A DNA stretch of 64,000 nucleotides from Ustulina deusta (lineage: Eukaryota; Ascomycota; Sordariomycetes; Xylariales; Xylariaceae), in assembly GCA_023159155.1 (NCBI GenBank), contig JAJNNX010000036.1, positions 434,001 to 498,000 of the forward strand. The letters run 5' to 3'. The notes under the pieces were generated by a model. That model searched no databases and had not been told where the DNA came from. It saw only the letters and a list, made by a program, of their open reading frames with translations. Each line of letters starts with the position of its first letter. Position 1 is the first letter of the stretch. Of this stretch, positions 22,989 through 35,286 are shown piece after piece. The translations under genes were made by a program, and so were the position numbers.

Positions 22989-24325
22989 CTAGCAAGGACT
23001 CGTGCCTGCAACACTTGCGGCGTCCTTAGGAATAATGCCAGCGTCAACGGCGCTCTTGTAGCACCACCTCCACTCATTGAAACCAGCGATCCAGTTGCAC
23101 TTCCAAGACCAGAACACCCAGCCCCCGGAGCGTTCAAAGGCTTGGACTTGAGCGGCAAAGAATTTCTTGTACCAATCATTGTTGGCGTCGTTGTCGCGGA
23201 TATCGAATTCGCTGTTGTACTGCGCATCGTCGGCCACCGAGATCGACCACTCGCCAACGATTATGTCGCTGCCTCCTCTGTTGTCGCCACAGGCGGCAGA
23301 AATATAACCGTCTTGGGTGGTTGTGACTGATGTATCCCATTTGTAATAGCGATGATCGTCGTAGAATGCGAAAGTAATGTCGGGTAAGTTCTGGCTGGGA
23401 TTACCAGAGCCCCAAGCCTCACCCTGTCGATGATATTAGATCTGTCATAGTTCTCTTAAATAACCGTAGACATACCATGTACTGGATATGAAGCTTGTCG
23501 GCATCAGCTACTGAAAGTTGGGCTTCTCGGTCCCGAATTCGAGTCCAAGCGTTTGGGTAATAGTTGGCTACCATATCTACGGCCTCTGAAGGATAGTCGC
23601 CGGAGTGTACGGGCTCGTTGATGACTTGTAGCATTCCCACGTTGAAGTATGCCGAATTCGTATGCACTCGTTCGGTCATCCATTCCAAGAACTTGTATGC
23701 GCGTTCATAGTTATCTCCTGTGTAGAATCCGGGGGAATCAACCACATGTCCAGTGTACTGCTGACCTGGAAACTGAGCTCCAGGCCCTCCATGGAGGTCC
23801 ATGATGACATAAATTCCCAATTCAGTGCAGTTCCCGACAATATAGTCCAGGTACTCAAGGCCGCCTCTTGGATAGTATTCACCGTCATTTACAAGGTCTT
23901 CGTTGATCCAGAATCCCACCGGAATTCGAACGGTGTTTAGGCCGTAGCTTTGAATCTCCTTGAGATCATCGGCAGTAATCCAAGTCTGCCAGTGGGTTCG
24001 AAAGGCCGCGTCCGCTGCATCTTGACCGAGGGCCTGAACACATGACCATTCATCGTTGCTGCTGCCGCAGCCCATGCTATTCCATTCGTCGCCTGCCATC
24101 CATGGCTCGATAATGAATTGTGAGCCGAGGTTCACGCCCCGAATCTTATCTGAACTAGGCAGCCATCGTCTGCTAGATTTGCCGGCGCCGTTGGAGGAAA
24201 GTGAGGCTATAAGTAGGTGAGCGAAGGCTAAATATGGGATTCAGCGAAGGTAACCCAGGTCTCGATTCAGCAAGTGAGGCTGCTGCGATGGTCAAAGCGA
24301 CCGACGTCTGTGAGCCGAATCGCAT
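22989..24325 (-). CDS. Secreted exo-beta-1,3-glucanase, glycoside hydrolase family 5
   Basis: The product hydrolyses beta-1,3-glucan from chain ends in the cell wall or outside the cell. The model is join(22,989-23,423; 23,476-24,172; 24,255-24,325), 400 residues. A signal peptide (MRFGSQTSVALTIAAASLA) is encoded by exon 1. Exon 2 has KIRGVNLGSQFIIEPW, the GLNTVRIPVGFW block, YVIMDLHGGPGAQ and QVINEP, with the acid/base Glu at about residue 210. Exon 3 begins GEAWGSGNPSQNLPD and holds VGEWS with the nucleophile Glu at about 314, and WVFWSWKC near the end. Intron 2 (52 bases, GTATGT/GACAG) is canonical. Intron 1 (82 bases) uses a weak GTTACC donor; its acceptor could be 24,173 or three bases further in. 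Length and motif order fit fungal glucan 1,3-beta-glucosidases. Confidence 0.93.
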
Positions 24326-25608
24326 CTTGAAGGATATCGGTAGCGAAAGGCTACAAAAATGGACTCCCGAGGCAGAAATGCATTCCTAACGCGGCGAACA
24401 GTCAGGAACACAACAGGATTAAGTATTCTCGGCAGTCTCACCTAATAATATCACAAGTCAAGTTGCTGCGCCTTTAGTAAGCCTCGACAGCATGGTTTAT
24501 CGAGCATCGCTCATTTCCATTGAAGTCGCAAATAGATGCTGCATCCCATTCTGGCGGCGACTCAAGCACCTCCTCCATCCAGGCAGATCTAGGACGATCA
24601 CAACTCCACATACTCCCAGTCCCCATTTTGCGCCGAGCAAACCTACAGTGTTCTGAGGAGGTACAGCATAGTCCTCGAATCCTACGACCACCCATGCGGT
24701 GATTTGTTTCATAAAATCGGTCGCCGCGGACGCACTTCGGCGCAGCGTCGTGAGGTGAGGATCGGGACCAGGATTGGTACGGAGCCGGGGCGCTGCTGAT
24801 CAATTCTAAAGTACTAAGAGTTTCCCTGAGACTAAACATTCGGTATCCAATTTCTTAGATAAATCCCCAAGCGATTTCGTGTGTTATCTTGTCCCTAATT
24901 GACTGAAGATATAACCAGTTAAACAAAAGGCTCGACAGAAAGGAGTCGCCAGTGTTTTGCAAGCCGATCTCTTTTCGGAGGTGGCGCCAGCAGGATACCC
25001 CTGAAATTTACTATAGGGCTGTCTCACCCCCTGAACTCCAATCATACCATAGGTAAGTAGACTGCCGATCCTATTAGGATTTGATGGTTATGGCCTAATT
25101 TGGCTTGTGAGCAACTCCCATCTAAAAGTGATTACGTGTCAGTGATTACAGGTAGCTACAGTCTTGCTTATGATGACTTTTCATGATATCTCTCCCTGGG
25201 ATGATCCATTGGAGCTGCGACCTCAGATTACAAGCCGTCTACAATAATCACATCACTACATCACATGCGACACCTCTCCATCATCGATTCAAGATTAAAT
25301 CGCCAATAAGGTGATTTAAGCCCGCATCTAAAGGAGCATTGATTACAACATACTGAATGGGTGCAGTCCAGAAGGAGGCTTACCTCTATTTCTCGCGTCA
25401 TGAACTATCATCATTCTCAACGACGCCAAAACCCTCAATATTGACGTCATAAAAGCTTCTCGTAACAAGACAAAACAAGCTGTTTCTCAATTGGAGGTGG
25501 AAGAGAGTTCGATTAGATGAGGCGTCGCGAGGGATTGCTAATATTCGAGAGGTACTGTGAGCGAGATGCACGAATGCGCATTGTCATTACTTCTGTTATG
25601 TAACCCTT
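24326..25608. other. Intergenic; no supported gene
   Basis: Upstream region of the glucanase gene and about 1 kb of ordinary sequence. Two overlapping minus-strand frames at 24,474-24,839 (121 codons) and 24,497-24,712 have no recognisable domain. Nothing else exceeds 60 codons. Confidence 0.5.
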
Positions 25609-25877
25609 TCAGAAAACTTCTATTATGGCCACTACTCGAGTAGCGAGTTCTGCGCGCGCATGCACAGCTATGGTCAAAGCGAGCAGGATGGCACAAATTC
25701 GTATTGGCGGAAAACCTGCGACGCTAAGGCGTGGCACAAAAATAAGATTGTAGATGTTGTTGGTGAAGTTGTCGATATAGCCTTCCAGGTTTGCTCCGAT
25801 GAGGGCGGAATGGAACTAAAAAGGCTATGAAATGAATCAAATATCGATGAGCTCACCAGCACACCCAGAAAGGACAT
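25609..25877 (-). CDS. Possible small two-exon gene, unknown
   Basis: If an intron with GTGAGC and TTTTTAG ends is removed (25,816-25,856), exon 1 (25,857-25,877, MSFLGVL) joins in frame to exon 2 (25,609-25,815) and gives about 75 residues. Exon 2 reads FHSALIGANLEGYIDNF and later ICAILLALTIAVHARA, a possible membrane segment. Without splicing the frame is a Ser/Thr-rich chance frame. The canonical splice ends and better protein composition after splicing are the only support. No family is recognised. Confidence 0.25.
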
Positions 25878-26248
25878 ATCGATCCTGCTATCGCCAGTCG
25901 GCCAAAATGGGATCTCCTCCTCTCTCTATGACATTGTCCTAGTCGTTATATATAGTTTGCCCTTTAAATGATAGTAGACAACCTGCTTTTCCTATAGTCA
26001 AAGGGCCCACAATCTTCAATCTGAGATGGAAGAGTAACGGCTTTCGGGTTTCCTTTGAGGATGACCTTTTTTCAAGCTAAAGGCTCTCTACGAGCTAATC
26101 TAGTATGATCCTCAAAGAACTCAAAGGAACTACAAACGCTCATCTGCTATAAGAACGACGCACTGTATTTATATCTGGGCCTAAGAATCGATGAAGAGAC
26201 TGTACTCTAGGAAAATACAGGACCCGAAAACTCTTCGCTATAGTCAGT
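25878..26248. other. Intergenic; imperfect inverted repeat
   Basis: Contains CTTTGAGGAT near 26,054 and its reverse complement ATCCTCAAAG near 26,110, an imperfect stem with a loop of about 45 bases. Otherwise nothing is recognisable. Confidence 0.4.
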
Positions 26249-26899
26249 ATGTGTCTCAAGATTGTAACTCACACGATGGTGTGCGACGTACGACCCGTAA
26301 TGCGTCACCCATCCAACCCAAACTCACATATTGTCGATCCCTTCACGGTTCCAGGGGATCGGTGTTGCTCTACCAACACCTCAAAGCCCAGCGAAAGTCT
26401 TCATTGTCCTACACACGAATGCTGTGAGATTACAGTCCGCTCGTTTCCGTGCGACTGCGGCAATACCGTCGGATATCATCGCTACACACCCGCAACGCTG
26501 CCATCTGCATACACGGTAGAGACAGCCGAGATCCCAAACCGCGGGGTCTGGCGCAAGCTACAAAGTCTTGATGATATCGCAAGCTCGCAAGCCCACGCCC
26601 ACCCTGCCCCATCTGAAGAGCTGCAGATCGCGCGCCGGGGATTCGAATACGCCGTTGTGCAACTTGGGAAAATGGCAGTCGGGCTCACGGCTGCTTCTAG
26701 GAAGAAAGACTTGAAAGAGCAGAACCTGAAGAATGGCGCTCCGTATGAGAAGCAGGTTCAGGCCGCGCGCGACGAGCTGGAGCGCATGGCAACTGCGGCA
26801 CGGGATGTGCAGAATGCGTACTACACGAGGATGCACATGAAGGAAAAGTTCGAGCAGGTAGAGTACGGAAAGGTCTTTGCTGTCGAGATGTCAGCTTAA
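26249..26899 (+). CDS. Cys-rich conserved fungal protein with CPxHxCC motif (paralogue of 21,806 gene)
   Basis: A single-exon frame of 216 residues. The N-terminus MCLKIVTHTMVCDVRPVM matches the gene at 21,806-22,492 in 9 of 18 positions. CPTHECC at residues 53-59 has the same C-P-x-H-x-C-C form as in the other protein, with upstream cysteines at 39-40 and downstream at 68 and 70 (CDCG). The cysteine/histidine arrangement suggests a small metal-binding or disulfide region. The C-terminal half is charged, with a long predicted helix (roughly residues 120-205) rich in Lys, Glu, Ala and Arg. No signal peptide or membrane segment. Function unknown; a cytosolic or nuclear protein is likely. Confidence 0.72.
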   Translation: MCLKIVTHTMVCDVRPVMRHPSNPNSHIVDPFTVPGDRCCSTNTSKPSESLHCPTHECCEITVRSFPCDCGNTVGYHRYTPATLPSAYTVETAEIPNRGVWRKLQSLDDIASSQAHAHPAPSEELQIARRGFEYAVVQLGKMAVGLTAASRKKDLKEQNLKNGAPYEKQVQAARDELERMATAARDVQNAYYTRMHMKEKFEQVEYGKVFAVEMSA

Positions 26900-27300
26900 A
26901 CAAAGGCGCTCAGCGACGTGCTTAGATGCCATAGTAAGTGTACGCGTGTGTATATACATGAGATTAGACTGTATGGAGATGAGACAAATTGTGAGCAGCG
27001 GTGATCTAAACGAATTTGTTAAGATCGGACTCACAACTGCCATCGAGGTGTCTATGTAGTATACCTACATATACCTAGCCGTTTATTATCTAGCGCCTTG
27101 GCAGTAGTCTAGGTTATGAACCTTGCCGGTGGCAACAATGAGAAAACACTACCGGCCTTACCAATCTAGACTCTATATGGTTGATGATAGTAAGAACACG
27201 TCTAATACGAATGGGCTACTACATCCACATCGAACCTATCTATTCTATCACGGGGTTTTCACCGCTTATGAGTACATTGTAAAATTGAAACAAAATAAAC
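26900..27300. other. Intergenic between the Cys-rich gene and the GST gene
   Basis: Holds the 3' region of the Cys-rich gene and the promoter of the GST. The last 60 bases before the GST start are A-rich (AAATTGAAACAAAATAAAC), a good context for initiation at 27,301. Confidence 0.5.
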
Positions 27301-28076
27301 ATGGCATCAACAGAAGGCAAGCCGACCCTACAGCATCTCAACGTAGGTTTACCCCGTAAATCGTGTCTTGGCACCAACTCAAGATTAATCTCACCGCGAC
27401 CTAGGATTCACAATCGCAAACCATCCTCTGGCTTCTCGAGGAACTTGAAATCCCATACAATCTCAACCCATTCGAGCGCATCAAGAGCGGTCGCAACAAG
27501 AACCGCGCGCCCGAGAGTCTGAAGGAGACGCATCCTCTCGGCAGGTCGCCCCAGCTTATCACTGCATCAGGGCGCGTCATCGTCGAGCGGTCGGCCATCA
27601 CGGCTTACCTAATCAAGACATACGACAGCGCGGGCAAGTTCACAGTCTCCGGCAGCGACGACGATCACGATGCCGTGCGCGAGCAAGAGCTCGTGGGTTT
27701 CGCCGAGGCGAGCTTCAACGTCACGGCGATGACGGCGATGATGTTCTACTACCTGAAGGTCCTGTCGCCGTTCTTTATACGGCCGCTCGTCGCGGCTGTC
27801 AGCGCTATGATCCACATGGGATACGTCGACAAGGAGTTCGATGCGCAGTTGAAGTATATGGATAGCCTGCTCGAGGGCCAGGATTACTTCATGAGCGACG
27901 AGAATCCGACCAGGGTGGACTTCGTTATGCTGTTCTTCGTGCAGACGGTATACTACAGCAAGGTCGTGGATATTGCGCCGTATCATAACGTGAAGGCGTG
28001 GCATGATCGTTGTGTGGCTAGGCCAGCGTGGAAGCGGGCTATGGAGAAGGGCAACGGGTATTCTCTTGGCCTCTAA
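27301..28076 (+). CDS. Glutathione S-transferase
   Basis: GSTs conjugate glutathione to electrophiles or reduce peroxides in the cytosol. The model is join(27,301-27,342; 27,405-28,076), 237 residues. The 62-base intron has GTAGGT/CCTAG ends and keeps the frame: exon 1 ends LQHLN and exon 2 starts DSQSQTILWLLEELEIPYN. The thioredoxin-fold N-terminal domain shows ETHPLGRSPQLI (cis-Pro before the Gln, usual glutathione contact) and IVERSAITAYLI (Glu-Arg-Ser/Ser-type contact). The C-terminal helical domain holds YFMSDENPTRVDFVMLF, the N-capping-box region of GSTs, and a final RPAWKRAMEKG helix. Length is normal for fungal GSTs. The coding frame before residue 110 is hidden unless the intron is removed. 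Confidence 0.93.
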
Positions 28077-31000
28077 GCTCACGCATACGCATACCTCAAG
28101 GTATTGGTAGCCTATGCATCCTTTATGAACGGTATATAGTGCAAAGCCCAAGTTCTGGGTTGAAATGAGCCAACCTTGACATGTTGATAGGTATTCTGTC
28201 GACCGACCACCACATGAGTCCTCCGGATCAAAGAGATTGTTTTTCTATTCTTGACTCCGATGTGTAGAGACAGTTCTCCCTCAGCGGGACAAAAAACTCT
28301 ACGCCAGTCATCTCGCTTGGTGGAATAGCGCCCCTAAGGTAGACTTGTGTACATAGTGCTAACAATATGGTGAGCCGCCCTAGCTACTAGGTGAGATATG
28401 GTAGAGAAGTCATTTTACGTAGAACGCTGTACATCGCGTGAAGTCTTACACCCGAAGCTTTCTGCTCCATTACGACCCTTGAACCTCTGATGAACGCTGA
28501 TCGATTATTAGCAGGTAGGCTATCAGATGGCTACACAATATATAAGACTGTCCACTACGATCGTGGTCAACTAATGCAAAGGGTAGATGTTGTATCACTC
28601 CTAACCTAAATGCATGGTATAAGTTAGGGTTCTATGAATTGATATATGTAACAACTCAAATCGCAAGTCGCCACGCGAGTCTGCCCCTCGTATTCTCTAT
28701 CCACCACAGTTTGCGGAACATATATTTCACCTTGTTGTGTAGCATCAGCCGTACGCCGTCTGTTGAATATGATTCTTGCACCACGACTGCCCAAGGAAAG
28801 CTCCAAGTAAATTCATTTATAATTCGAGATGTATGAGTTCGATTAACGAACAGTAAGAATAATTTGCTACCTGACTACGATGAGTTGAAGTCAAGAAGAG
28901 GGGACTTGGAAGTTGATGTAGGGTTCAGAGTAGACCTCGTCAACGAGATTGTTAATACCAAGTATACCAGTACCTATGGTGAACTAGCCCTTTCAATAAC
29001 TTCTCCAAAACAGAACTATTCACACAAGTACAAACAGGATATACCACCTCACTGGAGCACAGAAGATAAATGACCGGCTCAATGGGAGCGTCTCATAAGT
29101 CATACTACGTACTCATCCTGCACCTACCCATATGAGTACAGTAGTAACACTTAGCTGAACACGTTTCCTTGCTCCAATTTCGAATAAATATTGCTCTCTA
29201 AAGCCTGCAAGTCTACAAGAGCGGTGCGAGGGCACAAACCTGTTTCACCACGTCCAGTCAGGCCACAAGTGACCTCTGGGAGCTGAAACTACGACGTTGC
29301 ACCATCGGAATCATTCAAGCACAAGCGCTCACGAGCATCTCGGGGCACACATGATCAGATGCCATAGACTGTAAGACGAAACCAGCCGCCAGGGCCAGTT
29401 GAGAGTGGCTGGTCGCATACTATTACGACTCACCACATACGTGGTGGCTACGGGCTTTCAGTCGAAAATCCCCTCCCTATTTAGAACGCACTTAGGCTAG
29501 GACCTCAAACTAGGGGCGACATTCCACAGGCAAGGCAAGGCCATCCTTCGAGGCTCGGTGAATGGGGATCTGGGATCGCGCCGTCTCATGCGCGAGCTGG
29601 TCGTTAGATCCAGATAAAATAAGCACTCATTTCCGGGATCTCAGGGCCGGGGGGGGGGGGAATTAATATCGGCCGCCCAGATATTTCCCGTCGGCGAGTG
29701 AGTCATTGCGTTTTTGGTCCTGCGGTTCGTTGTGACCGAGTGTGAGCACCCACGGTAGGATCAACTGAATGAAACCCAAGGCGATGTATGGCTCGGGATA
29801 TCGGAGGCCTCCCACCGTTACTGACCTCCATTTGGATTCATCGCAGGTCTCGAAGCAGTGACTGCCATCTTCAGCTTGCTAATCCATGATTACCCAGAAA
29901 GGCTAGTATTGCGACACGAAGCGATCGTCACGTCTAGCCCTACCACGCCATCTGGTTTCAGAGCAAGTATTAGTCACTTGGGGAGTCATGTCAGGATGAG
30001 TCGGGTAGGTCGAAAAATGTTGACGCTGTGTGCGATGCTACCTGGGTAATTCACTGCCCTAGCGAGGTTCTCTTGTGCGACAACACCGGGCAGTAATGGT
30101 GGCGAATCCAATGCGACATCAGTTGCGATATCAAATCTCCAGCCTAGAGCTCGCTAGCTGTCTCTCTATATGATCCCACGCCACCAGGAAGATCGTTGTC
30201 GATTTGGGGTGGCAAGTCACTTGACTACGCGTCTGAAGGACGTCGATGCATTAAGCTTTTCTTCAAGGCACGGCCACCCCCAGATTACACTGCCTCGCCA
30301 CAACACTTACACCCAGTGCGTCAACACTGTCGAACATAATTATATTTACGAACGCAGCGTATATGCGCCCTAGTACAGGGACGGCAATGTGAATTTGCGG
30401 GAAGGGGTGTAGAAAGACGTGGTGAGTCACACGGTGCCGGCCAAGGTTTTACAATTCCGGTTGCGTAGGATATAGCATGTCTATCTACGTTACGGCGAAA
30501 GAAAGCAAATTCGCAAGATCACGGCAGGGAGCACTACATGAGCTGACGGAAGCCTCGTAACATCGCGAACGCAGGGCGGCGCGAGGATAGGCTATACGGG
30601 GTGTTTCGGCGCGGGCTCGAGCGCCGAGGAGGGAGGCAGCCACCAATGTCGACGAATATTGTGCGATGCGATAAGGGCTGACGGAACCTCCGATATCCAA
30701 TCCAACCAGGCACAGCAGCGGGCATGCATCGGGAACCCTAGCCCTTCTTGATAATTTCATTCCAGTTGGCCGGACGGTCGTCGTAGGTGGATCTCCCTTA
30801 GGTTTATCCTGCTGCCTGCACACAGTTTTCTCATACTATACCTTACTATGCGTAGTCAACTCAGCGCAAGTCGGCTTCCGTACCATCCGGGAACGAAGGG
30901 GGCACGCGGTAAGCGTGCAGTCCACAGGCAGAGAGAACCACTGCCAGTCACCATCGCACACATCGACAAGGCCCCCCGATGTCGTAATCTCGACCCTACA

Positions 31001-34000
31001 CTACTAGCGGTGGGCGTGTAACCGCCACCATATCATATCCTTGGTGACGAGGCGATGCCGGAGCCCTCGAGCCCCAGTCTGTCCGTCCGGCTGTCTTCTG
31101 TCGAGCGACCTAGTCGACTTCCCGAATTGCATTAATGCCGTTCGAGAGCATAAGCGGAGCAAGGTAGGATATAGGCCGTTACTTGGGTGTTGAGGCTCGA
31201 GTGTGACTCATTGGCCTCGCACGGCAGGCAGGTATTCAGATGCGGCCTAGGCGACTGGGCATAAACATGCTGCCCTGCCCAGCGTGAAACGCCAGGACTG
31301 CAAATCACTAGATCGATGTGTGTAGCGAAAATAGATGATAGTTGACTAATCGACGCCGACGCGAGGATGGAATACCTATTCGACGGATTGTGTGAGATAC
31401 CTATCCGTTTTCCCAACTGTCGGGTCTTATCGCCAGAGCCCCGGTCTTATTTGGAGCTGCGTGTTTGGTGATATATCTCCAGATACCTAGTTGATAGTCC
31501 AGAGATGCCTAATAATGGGGCTGGGGGAAGGGGTGTCAATAACGTATACCAGGTACAGAAGATAGACATTAATATACCGACCTATAGTAGGTTACACTAG
31601 TGTATATGGCAGAGATAAATTGGGTAAATTTGTGGCAATAGATATTGAGGCGCATAGTAAGAATGTTGGTAATCTTGAGATATCCCGCCTACCAAAAAAA
31701 GTTTTCATGACGTCGAGATTTGTCAACCCAGGCACGAAATGCGGCGAGTGTACGAAACAGGGAAGCTTCCGGAATGAGTGGAGTGGCGATTCCCGCTCGA
31801 ATAGTCTGTCTCTGTCCTGTCGTTCAAGCGGCTCGCATTTGCCAACTATGTAGGCCTTGGGTTAGTAGCTTGAATTCCGCTTGAGCATAGCATTCGCTGT
31901 ATTTGCCCATGCCACTCACACCTTAGCTTGGCCATTCACATGCCAAGTCCGGCTCAGCCACACGTCGAAAGCGCGTAATTCGGGTCTTGGTATGGATGCC
32001 TCTGTTTTTCACCAGTGACACGTCAACAAGCTTTGCTCCCGAAAATCTGGGTCGAGTCGGCTACTTATGTCTGCCCCAATAAGAGACGGGATCGAAAGCG
32101 AGGCAAGCATCGTGCATGTGCATGCTGTCAAATATGCCCTACTAATGTAGCTCGGCTCTCACCATGATGACGGCACCCTGGACGCATCGCCGCTTGACCG
32201 GACCGCTTGCAGTCTCGCTTGCTGTTTCGTCGCACATTTTCCCCGCGCACAGATCATCTGTCGGGGGGTGCAAAACTCTTGCCCTGTCTCTATTTATCTG
32301 TGCCTCCGCCCTGTCTTGGGTGACATCTCGCAATAATGAGATGCTGTTATCTCGGTCATACGAGGGAGAGTTGAGAGGCAACCGATATCTATATTAGATA
32401 GAGCCCAACATACCATTGGACCAACACCTGTGAGACAGTCGGGCGAACGACGGCCAGGTGTGATCATCATTATCTAGATTGTACAACACAGCAAAGGCTC
32501 AATCAACACCTCCTAAATATTATCTTGTGCTAAGCGTTCACGATATCACACCACTGAGACTAGGCTAGCGTCGGCCACTGCGACGAGTACCATCACGATG
32601 ATTCTGGCTACACTCACGTGTAATTGCTTCCTACCACATGGTTGGGTAACCCTTTTCGTTGTGCAGGTGGTGTGGTCCGAGTTGCGACAATTTTGACTGG
32701 TGCGTGAATCTCACTATCAGTGATATGGAGCCTGAAGGAACTTGGTTGTAGGGTTCGTGGTGTCAAGAAGATCAGTCAAGCCCTCTCGCGCTCCCGAGAT
32801 CGCGATGGTAAGCAAAGCAGCGATACTGATAAGTGCCAGCGTTTGCAAAAGAACCGAATCGCTTCGCTGTCTATGCATGTCGTCGAGATTCGCCCGCCCA
32901 CCATCGATAAGTAATGATTTTGTCATTACCGACTGCTATGCGACCTCATTCCTTCTATCGGGAGGGGCAGGTCGCATGAGCAGGAGGGGTCTTTTCGCGA
33001 CACCAGCCAACAAGAGAATTTCTTTCTATATATCAATTTGTGCGCTGAGCTACGTCACAGCTCATGGGGCTCATAGCCCAGGGCTAGCTCAGCGAAACTC
33101 TAACTCTCGCCTCGTCTTTCTGGAGGCGAGGCAGGTATGAAACAATGCAGACCGCCCTCCGTTTTAACGACGAGCAAGAGTCGGTGAGTGGTAACGGACG
33201 AGGATCTACCTGACAGTCGTGCCGTGCTGTCGTGGTGAGAGATCTTATTTCCGGGTCGAGGCCAATGGATTGTTTCTCCCAGTTGACGATGTGTCAAAAA
33301 GAAGACTCGGTGGAGGTTGTCCAGACCGTTTCGGTCGAGCTATTGGGTAAGGGAGGAAGTAGAATTGCTCCGTCAACCGCTGCCGACTTTTCTGGGAATC
33401 TAGGAGGGTGTGTCTGTCTACTTGTTGGAGTATTCGCTGCAGGACCCATGTCCTGCCCATGGATGCTCCAATCGGGAGCGATACAACTGCATGCGGCCTG
33501 AATGCGAGGCCCTCAAATTGGCCACACATTTTGCAGCATTGCCTCTCAGCCCACACAAATTGGACATCAGTGCATTGGAAGGACCAACGTCCGCCGGGCA
33601 GCACGGCATAAACAGCAGAACAAGGGACCGCACCATGACGTCCATTGTTATGAGTCACCTTGGCGGTACTATAGACCGACGAGACCGGAGCACTTTGCTC
33701 TGGAGGAGGGGAAATCTGAAGTCGGTGAGGTTCGTGGGGTTCGTAGTATAGGTACAATACATTGTAATCATGAAGAGTGTTTCGGGTGGCGGGGAATGGA
33801 TACAAAATACAGTATGAAAGGAACAAGCAACATATTCCCTCTTTGGGAAGATCCTGTAGTAAGGTGGGATATCTGCCCTACACTAGTCCATTTGGCAGCC
33901 AGGCCAGTGCAAAATGTGGTAGTAGCAGCACCAAAAAAGGACGCTATCTAGGTGTCTGGTTGGTGGATGATAGTGTAATCTCTCGTCAAAGAAGCTTGGT

Positions 34001-34778
34001 CTGCTTGGGTCTGCCTGGGTCTGCATGAGGTGTGTCGCCAACATGAAGGATCACTCGAAGGGGTGGATATTACCTGCGCAACGCTAATTTCCCACGCCGG
34101 TCGATCCACATGTTGTTGGACTGACCCGTGGTCGTGGATGTAATCTCTCTAGTCCTCTGCTAAGAAAAAATAATATCCTGATGCTCGAGTGTCTAGGACA
34201 GTTGTGGAGATACTGTACGGGGCCATACCATGCCACCCCCCTGGAGTTGAGGCTGATGAGATACGGGACCAGATAAACGATGGCCGGAATGCCATCCGTG
34301 CTTCTCATGGCCAACGTGTGCATGAGAGTCCACCCGGACAAGCATGTTGTTGAGCCGCACCCCTTTTTGCCTCGAATTAGGGTTTGAGCCTCATTGTCAG
34401 CTGCGATCATGCATTATCGAACGATAAGCACGAACCATTACTTCATGACTCTGGAGGATAGCATCTTGTCCCATTTCTTATAAGACCACCATTACACGAG
34501 AGTAGGGTGGGTGCTGATGCCGAACTGCCAGTACACTGAGACACATCCCATCCTTAACCAGGCATGTCTAATAATTGTCTATCCGAGTCCTCACACCTGG
34601 CTGTGCAGAGCCGGAGAAAGTTGGAAACTCATTTGTGTACTACTCTAAAAAGATACATGTTGAAAAAGGCATAGCTAGGATTGTGAAAAATTTCATAGGC
34701 ACGGTCTAGTGTTGGCTGGTTCCTAACCTAGCTGGGTCATCCATGTCTTACACTAGCTGGAGCGGGCTTCGTTTCGCG
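28077..34778. other. 6.7 kb with no recognisable gene
   Basis: Normal GC, many frames of 60-190 codons on both strands but none with recognisable domains, signal peptide or convincing splice signals. The longest, minus 33,245-33,826 (193 codons), is matched by equally long plus-strand frames over the same bases, which argues for chance. A run of 12 G lies at 29,649-29,660. Decayed or non-coding DNA is the simplest reading. Not RIP-converted. Confidence 0.5.
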
Positions 34779-34780
34779 TA

Positions 34781-34952
34781 CACCTATTCCAGGATCTTTA
34801 ACGTTAGTTTGGGTACGCAACCAGGGCCTTTAGCAGGGGGTGTGCAGGGGGTGTGTAGGGGTCATAGCAAGGGTTCGTAAAATTAGCTGACGCCACCCCT
34901 TGTATGTACTTTACACTATAATTTGTATGTAAAGGTACAAGCCTATAATTTT
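34781..34952 (+). repeat. Left terminal inverted repeat of the Tc1 element
   Basis: Matches the reverse complement of 37,026-37,198. The outer 63 bases are identical in both arms. Further in, the arms differ by small indels in a GGGGTGT-type repeat and by scattered substitutions, ending in the shared GGTACAAGCC. The arm has normal GC content, unlike the interior. Confidence 0.9.
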
Positions 34953-35286
34953 GTCCGAAACTATAGTATCTGACTGTTTTTTTTTCGTAATAAAGGTTAA
35001 TATATTGCTATTAACGCTAGATATTTTTAATTTTTTGTATTTTTTATATAAAATATACCTAAATCAAAAGAATTAGCAATATATTTTTATAATAGCTTTT
35101 TTTTAAGCTATCTAGCAGCTAGTTATACTTCTAAATCTACTAATAATTTAATTTTTTGTACGATCTACTAATTTTATTTGCGATTAATAAGTTAAAATAA
35201 AAACTTTTTGAAATACTGTCGGCTAGTTATATAAAGCTATTGCTACTTATTTAGGTTATATAGTTCGTTAGGTCTAATAAACTTAT

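Noticed and set aside
24474..24839. Minus-strand frames suggesting a gene upstream of the glucanase
   Set aside because: Two overlapping frames, no motif or splice logic; the glucanase's own upstream region lies here.
33245..33826. 193-codon minus-strand frame
   Set aside because: Equally long frames overlap it on the plus strand and no recognisable domain is present.
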